This document shows, in pieces, positions 8,279 through 16,244 of a stretch of DNA of 43,234 nt (the first letter of the stretch is position 1; each line of letters opens with the position of its first letter). Both the position numbers and the translations under genes were made by a program. Location of the stretch: contig JASFYU010000113.1 in NCBI GenBank assembly GCA_045046905.1, forward strand, positions 1 through 43,234, read 5' to 3'. The notes under the pieces are model-generated. The model searched no databases, was not told the DNA's origin, and was given only the letters and a program-made list of their open reading frames with translations. This DNA is from JASFYU01 sp045046905 (lineage in GTDB: Bacteria; Bacteroidota; Bacteroidia; Flavobacteriales; Flavobacteriaceae).

Positions 8279-8515
8279 ATGCGAAATTATCCGATGAATC
8301 TTATAAAGCATCTGATTCTCCTATTTCTAGTTTTCAGTTTTACAGCGACTGCTGCTGCTTCATACCCCTGTTCGAAAACTACCGCTTTTTATAGCCGTAC
8401 AAAAATTGTTTATGAAAATCGGGCAGAGATTGATAGCAAAACGGCCTACTACCCTACCGTTAAACCCCTTAGCGATAGTCTTTTTGATTTTCGCATATCG
8501 CTGCAGAAGCCCTGA
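8279..8515 (+). CDS. Small exported orphan protein
   Basis: This frame encodes 78 residues with a convincing signal peptide (LIKHLILLFLVFSFTATAAA) followed by about 50 polar residues rich in Ser, Thr and Tyr. I recognise no family. ATG at 8279 or ATG at 8294 (giving MNLIKHL) could be the start; the second places the basic residue closer to the hydrophobic core. It stands alone 97 bases after rsmD. The signal peptide argues for a real gene, the short length and lack of known relatives against. Confidence 0.45.
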   Translation: MRNYPMNLIKHLILLFLVFSFTATAAASYPCSKTTAFYSRTKIVYENRAEIDSKTAYYPTVKPLSDSLFDFRISLQKP

Positions 8516-8799
8516 GACCCTTTTACTCAAAAAATTCGGACAGCGCTCAAATTGCAGAGCCTAATATATTTACATATAGTTGATTTTGCAGGTCGCCAAT
8601 ATTTAAGATCTTACCACTCAAATTCTTCACATACCTCATATTCTAGTTTATACATAGCATAGAACTCTCACTAAAGTTCTAGACACCCATGCACTTCTTT
8701 GCATGCAGTGATACATTAAATATCAAATCATTTATCGTCAATACACTATATACACTCAAGAACGTGGTATACTCCATCTTCAAAACGGCCATAGCTGCT

Positions 8800-8952
8800 A
8801 TGCAATGGTCAAAAAGAAAGATACTTTTAATAATAGCCGCTTTTATGATAGGCATGTCAGATGTTATTTTGGAAGAAGACAAAACGGTCAATACTACTCA
8901 GAACCAGACCGAACACCAAGATAGAAAACATGAGGATGACCCTACAGAATAA
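8800..8952 (+). CDS. Very small single-span membrane protein
   Basis: From ATG 8800 the frame encodes 50 residues: a basic start (MQWSKRK), one membrane span (ILLIIAAFMIGMSDVIL) and a very acidic, polar tail (EEDKTVNTTQNQTEHQDRKHEDDPTE). A longer form from ATG 8689 (87 residues) is possible, but its extra part has no clear character. The layout is that of a small inner-membrane protein. There is no recognisable family and no close neighbour on the strand. The 284 bases before it (8516-8799) hold no other feature I can support. Confidence 0.4.
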   Translation: MQWSKRKILLIIAAFMIGMSDVILEEDKTVNTTQNQTEHQDRKHEDDPTE

Positions 8953-9101
8953 AGAAGTTATACCAATTTAGGGTAATATACTTTCAACATGGGATCAAAT
9001 TCTTGTACCCCTTCTTCTTTACTGATATAGTGTGATCTATAACCGAAAATTTTAGTTAAATTGTTTGGATATTACCCTTAAAATTGAAACAACCGAAAGC
9101 C

Positions 9102-10568
9102 ATGAACAAAGAAAAAAAGAAAAAATCAACCACATCGCGCAGATCGTTCATAAAGAAAGGAGCAATTGCTTCTTCAATCTTTATTGTACCCAGACATGTG
9201 CTTGGAGGTATCGGATATACATCGCCTAGTGACCGCCTGAATATAGCGGCCATTGGTGCGGGCGGTAAAGGAGCAAGTGATATTTTAAACGCTTCGGTCA
9301 AAGGCCGAGAAAAAGTAATCGCACTTTGCGATGTCGACTTTTCTGGCAGTGCTACACGCTCGGTAAGTAATTTTCCAAAAGCAAAGCTATACCATGACTA
9401 TAGAGAGATGCTTGAAAATGAAAAAGATATCGATGCGGTAACCATTTCTACGCCGGATCATGTTCACGGACCTGCCGCAGCCTATGCCATGGAAAGAGGA
9501 ATACACGTATACGTACAAAAACCTATGACCCATAACATTCGAGAAGCAAGAACACTTACCGAAATGGCCAGAAAGAATAAGATTGTCACTCAAATGGGCA
9601 ATCAAGGTGGTTCAAACCCCCTTTTAGGCTTGGTACAAAAATGGGTAGATTCAGGCGTATTGGGTAAAATATCAAAAGTACAGGTATGGACAAATCGCCC
9701 CGTATGGCCACAAGGGAACGCGATGCCCGCTGCCGACCACAGTCTAAAACCTAAAGATTTACATTGGAACCTTTGGCTAGGGCCCGCCGAACAAAAGCCC
9801 TTTACCCCCAACCTGCACCCTTTCAGCTGGAGAGGTTGGTGGGAATATGGAACAGGAGCCCTTGGTGATGTTGGCTGCCATCTTATCGATATCCCTTTTC
9901 GGACACTGGGTCTAAAATACCCTACTGATGCGGAATGTAGCGTGAGCTCAGTTTACTCTGGCATGTGGAATGCCGATTACCACCCAGAAGGGTGTCCGCC
10001 CTCTTCATTTATAACCTTACACTTTGGTGCTACCGAAAAAAGCAAATCTCCTATAGAAATGACTTGGAGCGACGGTGGCATACGCCCTTCACACCCAGAC
10101 ATCATACCAGCCGATGACGATATAGGTGGGCCTGGAAGCAACAATGGCGTATTAATCATTGGCGAAAAAGGAATCATCTCGACCAATATAAATGACAGCT
10201 CGCCCATTACGCCAAAATTATACCTCAATGATGGCACCACCGAATTTGGACCTGAGACAGAAGAAAGTTCGGAACCCGAATATGGCCACCAACGCAAATG
10301 GGTCGATGCTTGCAAGGCCGGTTTTAATAGTACCGAACACCAAGGGCTAACATCCTCCTTTGATTATGCCGGGCCAATGACAGAGACCGTTTTAATGGGT
10401 AATCTAGCAATTCGAAGTTATATGCTCCGCAGGGAGAACAGTGAGGGTAAAATGGAATTTTTTGGGCGTAAGAAATTATTATGGGATGGTGAAAATATGC
10501 GAATCACCAATCTCGAGGAAGCCAATCAATTTGTTGGTAGAACCTATAGAAAAGGGTTCGAACTATAA
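9102..10568 (+). CDS. Tat-exported Gfo/Idh/MocA family oxidoreductase
   Basis: This 488-residue protein has a twin-arginine signal (SRRSFIKK at residues 12-19, then a hydrophobic stretch), so it should be exported folded with its nicotinamide cofactor. The Rossmann part begins at NIAAIGAGGKG, and the HDYREML, STPDHVHG and QKPMTHNIREA blocks follow the Gfo/Idh/MocA pattern, with Gln in place of the common Glu of EKP. The C-terminal half (WNLWLGP, WWEYGTGALGDVGCHLID) is typical of the Bacteroidota/Planctomycetota Tat branch, thought to act on sugars or glycosides. ATG 9102 is preferred to TTG 9084. It is monocistronic, so the substrate cannot be inferred. Confidence 0.88.
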   Translation: MNKEKKKKSTTSRRSFIKKGAIASSIFIVPRHVLGGIGYTSPSDRLNIAAIGAGGKGASDILNASVKGREKVIALCDVDFSGSATRSVSNFPKAKLYHDYREMLENEKDIDAVTISTPDHVHGPAAAYAMERGIHVYVQKPMTHNIREARTLTEMARKNKIVTQMGNQGGSNPLLGLVQKWVDSGVLGKISKVQVWTNRPVWPQGNAMPAADHSLKPKDLHWNLWLGPAEQKPFTPNLHPFSWRGWWEYGTGALGDVGCHLIDIPFRTLGLKYPTDAECSVSSVYSGMWNADYHPEGCPPSSFITLHFGATEKSKSPIEMTWSDGGIRPSHPDIIPADDDIGGPGSNNGVLIIGEKGIISTNINDSSPITPKLYLNDGTTEFGPETEESSEPEYGHQRKWVDACKAGFNSTEHQGLTSSFDYAGPMTETVLMGNLAIRSYMLRRENSEGKMEFFGRKKLLWDGENMRITNLEEANQFVGRTYRKGFEL

Positions 10569-10705
10569 TCTCAGAAAGTGATGATAATCAGTAAGCTATA
10601 GAATAGTTGCGCTGTTAATCAACGACCTCGACCCAAGCCTACGAGCTATGCTTTCGGAAAAATATTTTGATGAAGCAAGCCCCTCCATTGGCGGTCGGGC
10701 ATCAG

Positions 10706-10728
10706 CTAACCTGCCTGCCGGAATAGGC
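10706..10728. repeat. CCTGCC-type palindromic repeat copy
   Basis: CCTGCCTGCCGG followed by AATAGGCC is a degraded copy of the palindrome seen intact at 38683-38711 and partly at 20195-20215. It lies between the oxidoreductase gene and the 3' end of rnpB. Confidence 0.4.
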
Positions 10729-10753
10729 CAGTTAAACCCTCAATGAGGAATTA

Positions 10754-11079
10754 AAAAAGCAGGCCATAAGCCGGATTCTGTTCGCCCTGAATTACACTCA
10801 GGACTACCTTATCATTTATCTAGGCCTTTGGTTGCCCAAAAGCTCTTACCGCCTACCCTTCAGCTTGGGCGTGCAGCCCTCGAACACTGATATACATGAC
10901 GTTTCACCGCATAGAGTTTACCTGGTTTCACTACAGCCGAACTGTACATTCTTTCTGTTGCACTTGTCCGCTCCTACCAAGGTAGGAGGACGGGTGTTAC
11001 CCGCTATGCCGCACTATGGTGTCCGGACTTTCCTCCCCGCCCCGAATACTCGGAGCAAGGCGATAAGGTGACCTGCTTC
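10754..11079 (-). ncRNA. rnpB: RNase P RNA, bacterial class A
   Basis: The catalytic RNA of RNase P trims 5' leaders from tRNA precursors. On the minus strand the 5' part carries the universal GAGGAAAGTCCGGAC core, then GTGCAACAGAAAG; the 3' part has AGAGCTTTTGGGCAACC, a TAAATGATAAGG segment, and the conserved ACAGAATCCGGCTTAT. The ends pair: AAGCAGGTC near the 5' end with GGCCTGCTT at the 3' end (one G-U), forming P1, and a T-run follows as terminator. About 325 nt is a normal size. A TACCTTTG box just upstream (11090-11083) fits its promoter. It is convergent with the oxidoreductase gene and divergent from dnaX. Confidence 0.95.
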
Positions 11080-11082
11080 TCA

Positions 11083-11090
11083 CAAAGGTA
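11083..11090 (-). promoter_or_regulatory. -7 element of rnpB
   Basis: On the minus strand this is TACCTTTG, matching TAnnTTTG. It ends four bases before the start of the P1 helix, which is where transcription of RNase P RNA should begin. No exact TTTG is seen at 19-base spacing, so the -33 element is weak or absent. Confidence 0.5.
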
Positions 11091-11165
11091 ATGCAATGTG
11101 CTACAATTGTTGATAAAAAAAACTTTAAACTATCTCAAATAGCCGGTACAAACCAATGCTATTTT

Positions 11166-11173
11166 TATATTTG
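11166..11173 (+). promoter_or_regulatory. Candidate -7 element of dnaX
   Basis: TATATTTG matches the Bacteroidota -7 consensus and would start a transcript at about 11180, giving a leader of about 45 bases before the TTG start of dnaX. The -33 element is not obvious. Confidence 0.4.
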
Positions 11174-11223
11174 TAAAAGGTCGGCTGATAACAGTTCGCA
11201 CCTAATCAAAAAACGCAACCCAA

Positions 11224-12312
11224 TTGGAGCCTTTTATAGTTTCGGCACGTAAATATAGACCCCAGACCTTTAAAGATGTCGTGGGGCAAGAGGCTATTAC
11301 CAATACACTTACCAATGCCATTGAGAATAATCATTTGGCCCAAGCGTTACTTTTTACAGGGCCGAGAGGAGTAGGAAAAACTACCTGTGCACGAATTTTG
11401 GCAAAACGGATCAACGCCGATGGTGGCCAACAGGAAGACGAAGACTTTGCTTTTAATATTTTCGAACTCGATGCAGCTTCTAACAATTCAGTTGACGATA
11501 TTCGTAATTTAATAGATCAGGTGCGTATTCCACCTCAGGTCGGAAAATACAAAGTATACATCATCGATGAAGTTCATATGCTTTCACAATCGGCCTTTAA
11601 TGCCTTTTTAAAGACCTTAGAGGAGCCGCCAAAACATGCCATATTTATTTTGGCCACCACTGAAAAGCATAAAATCATACCGACCATACTATCGCGATGT
11701 CAAATCTTCGATTTCAAAAGGATTACGGTAAAAGATACCGCCAATTATTTAAAATATATTGCAGATAATCAAGGTATTGATGCCGAGGAAGACGCGCTGC
11801 ATATTATTGCACAAAAAGCGGACGGTGCCATGCGCGATGCCCTTTCAATATTTGATCGGGTGGTCAGTTTTTCAGGCAATAAATTGACTCGAAAAGCAGT
11901 TACCGAAAATTTGAACGTACTGGATTACGACACCTTTTTTGAAGCAACAGATTTGATCCTAGCACATAACATTCCTGAATTGTTGCTTTTATTCAACAAA
12001 ATATTGGCCTTAGGTTTTGATGGACATCATTTTATTACCGGGCTGGCTTCTCACTTTCGAGATCTTATGGTCAGCCAGCATACTGAGACAATACAATTGC
12101 TCGAAGTGGGAGAAGATGCCAAGAAAAAGTATTTGGAGCAGACACAGAAAACTACAATTTCCTTTTTATTAAGGGCTTTGAATATTGCCAATGATGGCGA
12201 CCTAAAATATAAGACCAGTAAGAATCAACGGCTCCTTGTAGAGCTTACCCTTATGAAACTGGCCTCCATCGATTTTGATGGTAAAAAAAAAACTCTGAAT
12301 CCTTCGATTTAG
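11224..12312 (+). CDS. dnaX: DNA polymerase III gamma/tau subunit, short (gamma-like) reading frame
   Basis: DnaX is the ATPase of the clamp loader. Residues 1-10 (MEPFIVSARK) begin at a TTG; an in-frame TAA at 11203 and the conserved N-terminus fix this start. Walker A is GPRGVGKT at 46-53, DEVH at 115-118, and the SRC sensor motif lies in ILSRCQIFDFKRI. The four-cysteine zinc module of E. coli is missing; the stretch NADGGQQEDEDFAFN stands in its place. This frame ends at 12312, seven codons after an A10 run (12283-12292), giving 362 residues, the size expected for a gamma-type product. The rest of the gene continues in the -1 frame to 13049. Confidence 0.93.
   Translation: MEPFIVSARKYRPQTFKDVVGQEAITNTLTNAIENNHLAQALLFTGPRGVGKTTCARILAKRINADGGQQEDEDFAFNIFELDAASNNSVDDIRNLIDQVRIPPQVGKYKVYIIDEVHMLSQSAFNAFLKTLEEPPKHAIFILATTEKHKIIPTILSRCQIFDFKRITVKDTANYLKYIADNQGIDAEEDALHIIAQKADGAMRDALSIFDRVVSFSGNKLTRKAVTENLNVLDYDTFFEATDLILAHNIPELLLLFNKILALGFDGHHFITGLASHFRDLMVSQHTETIQLLEVGEDAKKKYLEQTQKTTISFLLRALNIANDGDLKYKTSKNQRLLVELTLMKLASIDFDGKKKTLNPSI
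12283..12292 (+). promoter_or_regulatory. A10 slippery run in dnaX
   Basis: Ten consecutive A bases follow GGT in the dnaX zero frame (AAA AAA AAA ACT). One extra A in the mRNA, or a ribosomal step back by one base, moves reading into the frame that is open to 13049. Thermus dnaX uses transcriptional slippage on an A-run and E. coli dnaX a ribosomal -1 shift on A AAA AAG. A sequencing or assembly error in the run is the competing explanation. Confidence 0.6.
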
Positions 12313-13049
12313 ACCTTCAAACCACTGAATTTATTGCACCTGCTTCTTTTTTCAAGACCACAAAGGCTCCCATAAAAGCCGATATTCCGGAAAAGAAAAA
12401 AGATACTACAATTCACAAACCAGAAACGGTAGCAATCACAGAAAATATTGAACCTAAAGCTAGCCTTCCTAAAAACACCCAAAAATCGGATAGGACCACC
12501 CTAGAAAAACCTCAGCCAGAAACCCTGACTCAAGCCGCTACAAATAAATCGGATGTCACGCAAACAATCAACATCAAACCTTTGGTCAAACGGGTTTCTG
12601 GTCTTTCTATCTCAAGCTTAAAAGCAAAGAAGGCCCACGAGCTTAATAAGAAAGATATTCGTATCGACGAAAGTAAGCTGCCCAAAGAGAGTTTTACCGA
12701 GGAAGCAATGCAACAGCACTGGGCCGATTTTGTTAAAAAAATAGATGCCGTTGGAAGAAAAATTTTAGCTTCTAATCTGAATACCGATATTCCTAAATTA
12801 AAAGGTGAATCTACCCTGTGGATAGAGCTTCCTAACGGTACCATGAAAAAGGAAATTGAGCGTGAGCAGTATGATTTATTGGAATATCTTCGTAAAAAAC
12901 TCAACAATCACTTTATCGACCTAAAGATTACGGTGAATGAGGAAACCGCCAAAAAATTCGCCTTTACCCCCGAAGAAAAATACGAGAAGTTAAGAGAAAA
13001 GAATCCGGCAATAGATATCCTCCGAAAAGAGTTCGACTTGGACCTATAA
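12291..13049 (+). CDS. dnaX: dnaX C-terminal (tau-like) extension in the -1 frame
   Basis: After the A10 run the -1 frame reads NSESFDLDLQTTEFIAP and stays open for about 250 codons to TAA at 13047-13049. The first part is a low-complexity Lys/Pro/Thr/Glu linker. The last 110 residues are ordered: HWADFVKKIDAVGRKILASN, a middle with WIELPNGTMKKEIE, and the end EKNPAIDILRKEFDLDL, which I know as the usual C-terminus of flavobacterial DnaX. It has no start of its own near 12291; the internal ATG at 12582 falls inside the domain linker. With a shift the full protein would be about 608 residues. The end overlaps the convergent TMEM220-like gene by six bases. Confidence 0.85.
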   Translation, partial: NSESFDLDLQTTEFIAPASFFKTTKAPIKADIPEKKKDTTIHKPETVAITENIEPKASLPKNTQKSDRTTLEKPQPETLTQAATNKSDVTQTINIKPLVKRVSGLSISSLKAKKAHELNKKDIRIDESKLPKESFTEEAMQQHWADFVKKIDAVGRKILASNLNTDIPKLKGESTLWIELPNGTMKKEIEREQYDLLEYLRKKLNNHFIDLKITVNEETAKKFAFTPEEKYEKLREKNPAIDILRKEFDLDL

Positions 13050-13397
13050 TTTAGGTATATATTTGACTCCCAAGGCATAAACCAACATGACTCCTGCGAC
13101 AATAAGTAGGCCTAATGCCTCTCTTCCCCGTTCAATATTTGTAATATCGCCCGCTCCTATGCTTACGCCCTCAAACTGCTCTGGCCATACCATAAATACA
13201 CCCACTAGATACCCGACAAAAAGAGCCACAGCCACGGCAAAAGGAAGTTTATCAATCAAGAATAAAATAGATGCCACCGCTGCCACACCATACATAAGGT
13301 ACCACAGCATAGCATCTGGATCATTATTCTGAACATAAACGGCATATAAAAATAACACCAAAAATACAGCTGCTAAAACATTAAAAACCACTTTCAT
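13044..13397 (-). CDS. TMEM220-like small membrane protein
   Basis: This 117-residue protein has four predicted membrane spans: VVFNVLAAVFLVLFLYAVYV, WYLMYGVAAVASILFLI, FAVAVALFVGYLVGVFMV and LGLLIVAGVMLVYALGV. The YVQNNDPDAMLWYLMYG segment between spans one and two is the hallmark of the TMEM220 family, shared by bacteria and eukaryotes and of unknown function. ATG at 13397 is preferred over one at 13442, because the longer form adds 15 residues with no family likeness. Its 3' end overlaps the dnaX 3' end by six bases on the opposite strand. Confidence 0.8.
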   Translation of the reverse strand: MKVVFNVLAAVFLVLFLYAVYVQNNDPDAMLWYLMYGVAAVASILFLIDKLPFAVAVALFVGYLVGVFMVWPEQFEGVSIGAGDITNIERGREALGLLIVAGVMLVYALGVKYIPKL

Positions 13398-13665
13398 ATA
13401 TAACTGTTTTAAACCATTATGCCGATAAAGATGTAATACCACTTACACCGTTAGACGTAAGAAAATAGACAAGATTATAGCTCATCGACAATCATTTGTT
13501 CGAATAAACCGAAATGTATACATTTTTAAAATTTTGTAAAAAACAAGAAAGACTTTAAAAAAGGTTTTAACATCAATATTTACTTTTTAGTACATGACAA
13601 AAAATCAGTTGTCGCCCACCCAAAGACGCATGGCTGCCCTATTTTAATCAGTGTTAAAATGTTGA

Positions 13666-15042
13666 TTACCCATTAAGAACATGATTTTCGATGATGTCAT
13701 GAACTTCAATTGCACTTAGCATCGGTTTGGTTATTAGCCCCTTGCTATTACTAATCAAAATCGGATAATCTGCTTTATCCTCAGGTATTCTGCCATGAGA
13801 CCCTTTCACTAAATTGGCATTTAGAGGAATGATATTCATCAGCGTTCTAAAGCCCAATTTTTTCTTGAACAGTTTCCACAGTATCTTAATCATTATGAAT
13901 TTATCTTTGGGGTCTGTCAGCATTTCGACGGGGTCGTATCCTGGTTTTTTATGAATGTCGACCATTCTGGCGAAATCCGGAGCCTTTTTATCATCCATCC
14001 AAAAATAGTACGTAAACCATGAGCTTTTATCTGCCAGTACGACCAAATCACCACAGCGATCATGATTGAGATGTAGGCGTTTAATCTCATCATCGGACAG
14101 CACTTTTTCTACGCCTTTTACGGCTGCCAATATCTTCTTTACTTCTGATTTTATGGCTGGGTCATTCAGATACACATGTGCAATTTGGTGGTCGGCTACA
14201 GCAAAAGCTCTACTGGCACCAGCATCTAACAACTCTAGTCCGCGCTCTGTTCTAATACTGATGTACCCCTTCGATCTCAATATTCGGTTCAAATGCACGG
14301 CATTACCCACATTGGTGATTCCATATTCAGATAGCAAAATAATGTTCGCGTCTTGCTTTTGATAGTATTCAACCATTTTTTTTACAACCTGATCTATTTC
14401 ATTTAGATCTTTTGAAATCTTTTTGAAATCGAGGCCATGGCGTTGAAGGTTATAATCTAAATGGGGCAAATAAACCAAGGTCAATGTAGGATCATGCAAG
14501 CTATCTGTTCGCAGGCTAGCATTGGCTATCCATTGACTTGATTTTATCGATGTCTTAGGGCCCCAAAAATCAAATAATGGAAAAGTGCCCAGTTCAGTCT
14601 GCAAGCTATCTCGCAACTCGGCTGGATGTGAATAAACATCCGGAATTTTTCGGCCATCGGCCAGATAATTAGGTCTTGGAGTTACGCTATAATCTGCCGT
14701 GGAATACATATTGTACCACCAAAACATATTAGCACAACTAAACCCGCTATTTTGCTCCTTTAATTTATCCCATATTTTTTTGCATTGTACCAATGTATTG
14801 GCTTGCCGCCAAAACTTTACCTCGCACTCCTCTTTAACATACCACCCATTACCCACAATACCATGTTCTGATGGCCATTTACCCGTGAGATATGTTGTTT
14901 GTACAGCGCAGGTAACCGCAGGCACCATAGGTTCGATTACGGCTGATTCACCCTGCTCTAAAAACGTTTTGATAAATGGTGTATGTTCGCCAATTAGGCG
15001 CTCTGTAAGACCCACCACATTGATGACTACCGTTTTTTTCAT
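13666..15042 (-). CDS. eboF: EboF, alkaline phosphatase superfamily / NPP-like protein
   Basis: This 458-residue protein has the nucleotide pyrophosphatase/phosphodiesterase fold: the nucleophile-region TTYLTGKWPSEHGIVGNGW is intact (about 50-68) and the late GSHGRIPED carries the last metal His. Other metal positions are changed: the usual first Asp (xDG near the N-terminus) is Val10 in INVVGL, and the usual SDHG is SEYG. The two-metal chemistry of classical NPPs is therefore doubtful. It is the last gene of the ebo cluster, starting at an ATGA overlap with eboE. No signal peptide is seen, so it should be cytoplasmic. The substrate is unknown. Confidence 0.88.
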   Translation of the reverse strand: MKKTVVINVVGLTERLIGEHTPFIKTFLEQGESAVIEPMVPAVTCAVQTTYLTGKWPSEHGIVGNGWYVKEECEVKFWRQANTLVQCKKIWDKLKEQNSGFSCANMFWWYNMYSTADYSVTPRPNYLADGRKIPDVYSHPAELRDSLQTELGTFPLFDFWGPKTSIKSSQWIANASLRTDSLHDPTLTLVYLPHLDYNLQRHGLDFKKISKDLNEIDQVVKKMVEYYQKQDANIILLSEYGITNVGNAVHLNRILRSKGYISIRTERGLELLDAGASRAFAVADHQIAHVYLNDPAIKSEVKKILAAVKGVEKVLSDDEIKRLHLNHDRCGDLVVLADKSSWFTYYFWMDDKKAPDFARMVDIHKKPGYDPVEMLTDPKDKFIMIKILWKLFKKKLGFRTLMNIIPLNANLVKGSHGRIPEDKADYPILISNSKGLITKPMLSAIEVHDIIENHVLNG

Positions 15043-16241
15043 GCTTCGCGCATCTTATTGGTTAGCCAATTTATTTCTCTGGTAATAGATTCGGTCAAAT
15101 CTTTTTTAAGAGCACTCGGAAGTACATCCCATGTATAGGTCTCAATTTCAAGATGTTCCGATACCGATCGCTTCTTCAAATAGTGGATCACTTTTATGAT
15201 ATGATCCTGAGTGGAGTACAATTCTCCGAACTGTTTCATAAAGATAGGCACGTGAAAATGAGCCCTTAACTCGGTAAAATCATTTTTGTTCTCCAAAACA
15301 AGGGGCAGGTCATTATACGTTTTTACCTTATCATCGATTATTTCAGTAACTTGATGTAGATAAGTAGGCTCATCGAACAGGGCCAAGGTTTCCCATATTT
15401 CAGCATTACCAGAAGCCTTCGAAAGTATTTTTAAAGCGGCGCTTACTTGAATCTTACCAATTTTTATTCCTGCTGTTTCGAACTTTCGAAACGTATCTTC
15501 TGGTTCCTCATAGGCTAATGAAAAATGGCAAATATCATAACATATGGTAATATATCTATGAATGATTTTAGAAGCTTCCTCCTTATCTTTTCCTAATGTA
15601 TGGGCCAAAACTGATGACGCTATAGGCAGCAGATACTCACTGAAAAAATGAAGTACTTCATCACTATTTTCAAGCATGCCATCTGGTTCAGGCTCGATAT
15701 CGAGATGTAAATATTTTCCCGTATCAGCTTCAATGGCATATAAGTGCAGTACTATTTCAGCCAAATGTTCGGCACCAACACTAAGTGCTTTGTGTTTTAA
15801 CGCATCAGTAGTATGCCAATGTTTATAGCTTATAGGTGAGGTAGAAATGCCACCTGAAATACCTTCGGGCACTAAAAAAGCCAATTGATTAAACAATCTT
15901 TTGGTATAGGTGACACGATTCTTGGTTGTCCAATCCGGGGCATGTACTCTATCTTTGACGCGTTCATCATGAAAATTACCGTACGGAAATCCGTTCATGG
16001 TAAAAACATACACCTCATTTTCAAGCAACCACTTTTGAAATTCAGCTAAATTCTCATCTAAACCAAGCTCTTCACTTGCCTTATTAGACAACCGTAAACC
16101 CAGGCCAAATTGTTCATTTTTCGAAACCTGCTGTTTTATCTTGGGCACATGTTCTTTTATGCTCTCAAAGGTAGTCTGCCAATCAAAGCCAGGGTGAATA
16201 TTGGTACAATACGTAATATGAAAACTCTGATTGATATACAT
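15039..16241 (-). CDS. eboE: EboE, xylose-isomerase-like TIM barrel protein
   Basis: This 400-residue protein belongs to the EboE family (named a metabolite traffic protein in annotation databases), a TIM-barrel relative of sugar-phosphate isomerases/epimerases. Supporting segments are the N-terminal THCTN-like MYINQSFHITYCTNIHPG, a barrel core with LHLDIEPEPDGMLE (about 195-215), TICYDICHFSLAYEEP with likely metal ligands, and a C-terminal HFHVPIF. It starts three bases after eboD and overlaps eboF by four bases (ATGA), so translation is probably coupled. The reaction is unknown; isomerisation or epimerisation of the EboD cyclitol-like product would fit the fold. Confidence 0.92.
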   Translation of the reverse strand: MYINQSFHITYCTNIHPGFDWQTTFESIKEHVPKIKQQVSKNEQFGLGLRLSNKASEELGLDENLAEFQKWLLENEVYVFTMNGFPYGNFHDERVKDRVHAPDWTTKNRVTYTKRLFNQLAFLVPEGISGGISTSPISYKHWHTTDALKHKALSVGAEHLAEIVLHLYAIEADTGKYLHLDIEPEPDGMLENSDEVLHFFSEYLLPIASSVLAHTLGKDKEEASKIIHRYITICYDICHFSLAYEEPEDTFRKFETAGIKIGKIQVSAALKILSKASGNAEIWETLALFDEPTYLHQVTEIIDDKVKTYNDLPLVLENKNDFTELRAHFHVPIFMKQFGELYSTQDHIIKVIHYLKKRSVSEHLEIETYTWDVLPSALKKDLTESITREINWLTNKMREA

Positions 16242-16244
16242 CTG

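Noticed and set aside
10832..11071. 79-residue plus-strand frame
   Set aside because: It lies wholly within RNase P RNA, whose conserved core and paired P1 ends are clear on the minus strand.
12582..13049. Separate gene starting at ATG 12582
   Set aside because: The same frame is open from the A10 run at 12283 and encodes the known DnaX C-terminal region, so this is the dnaX tail and not an independent gene.
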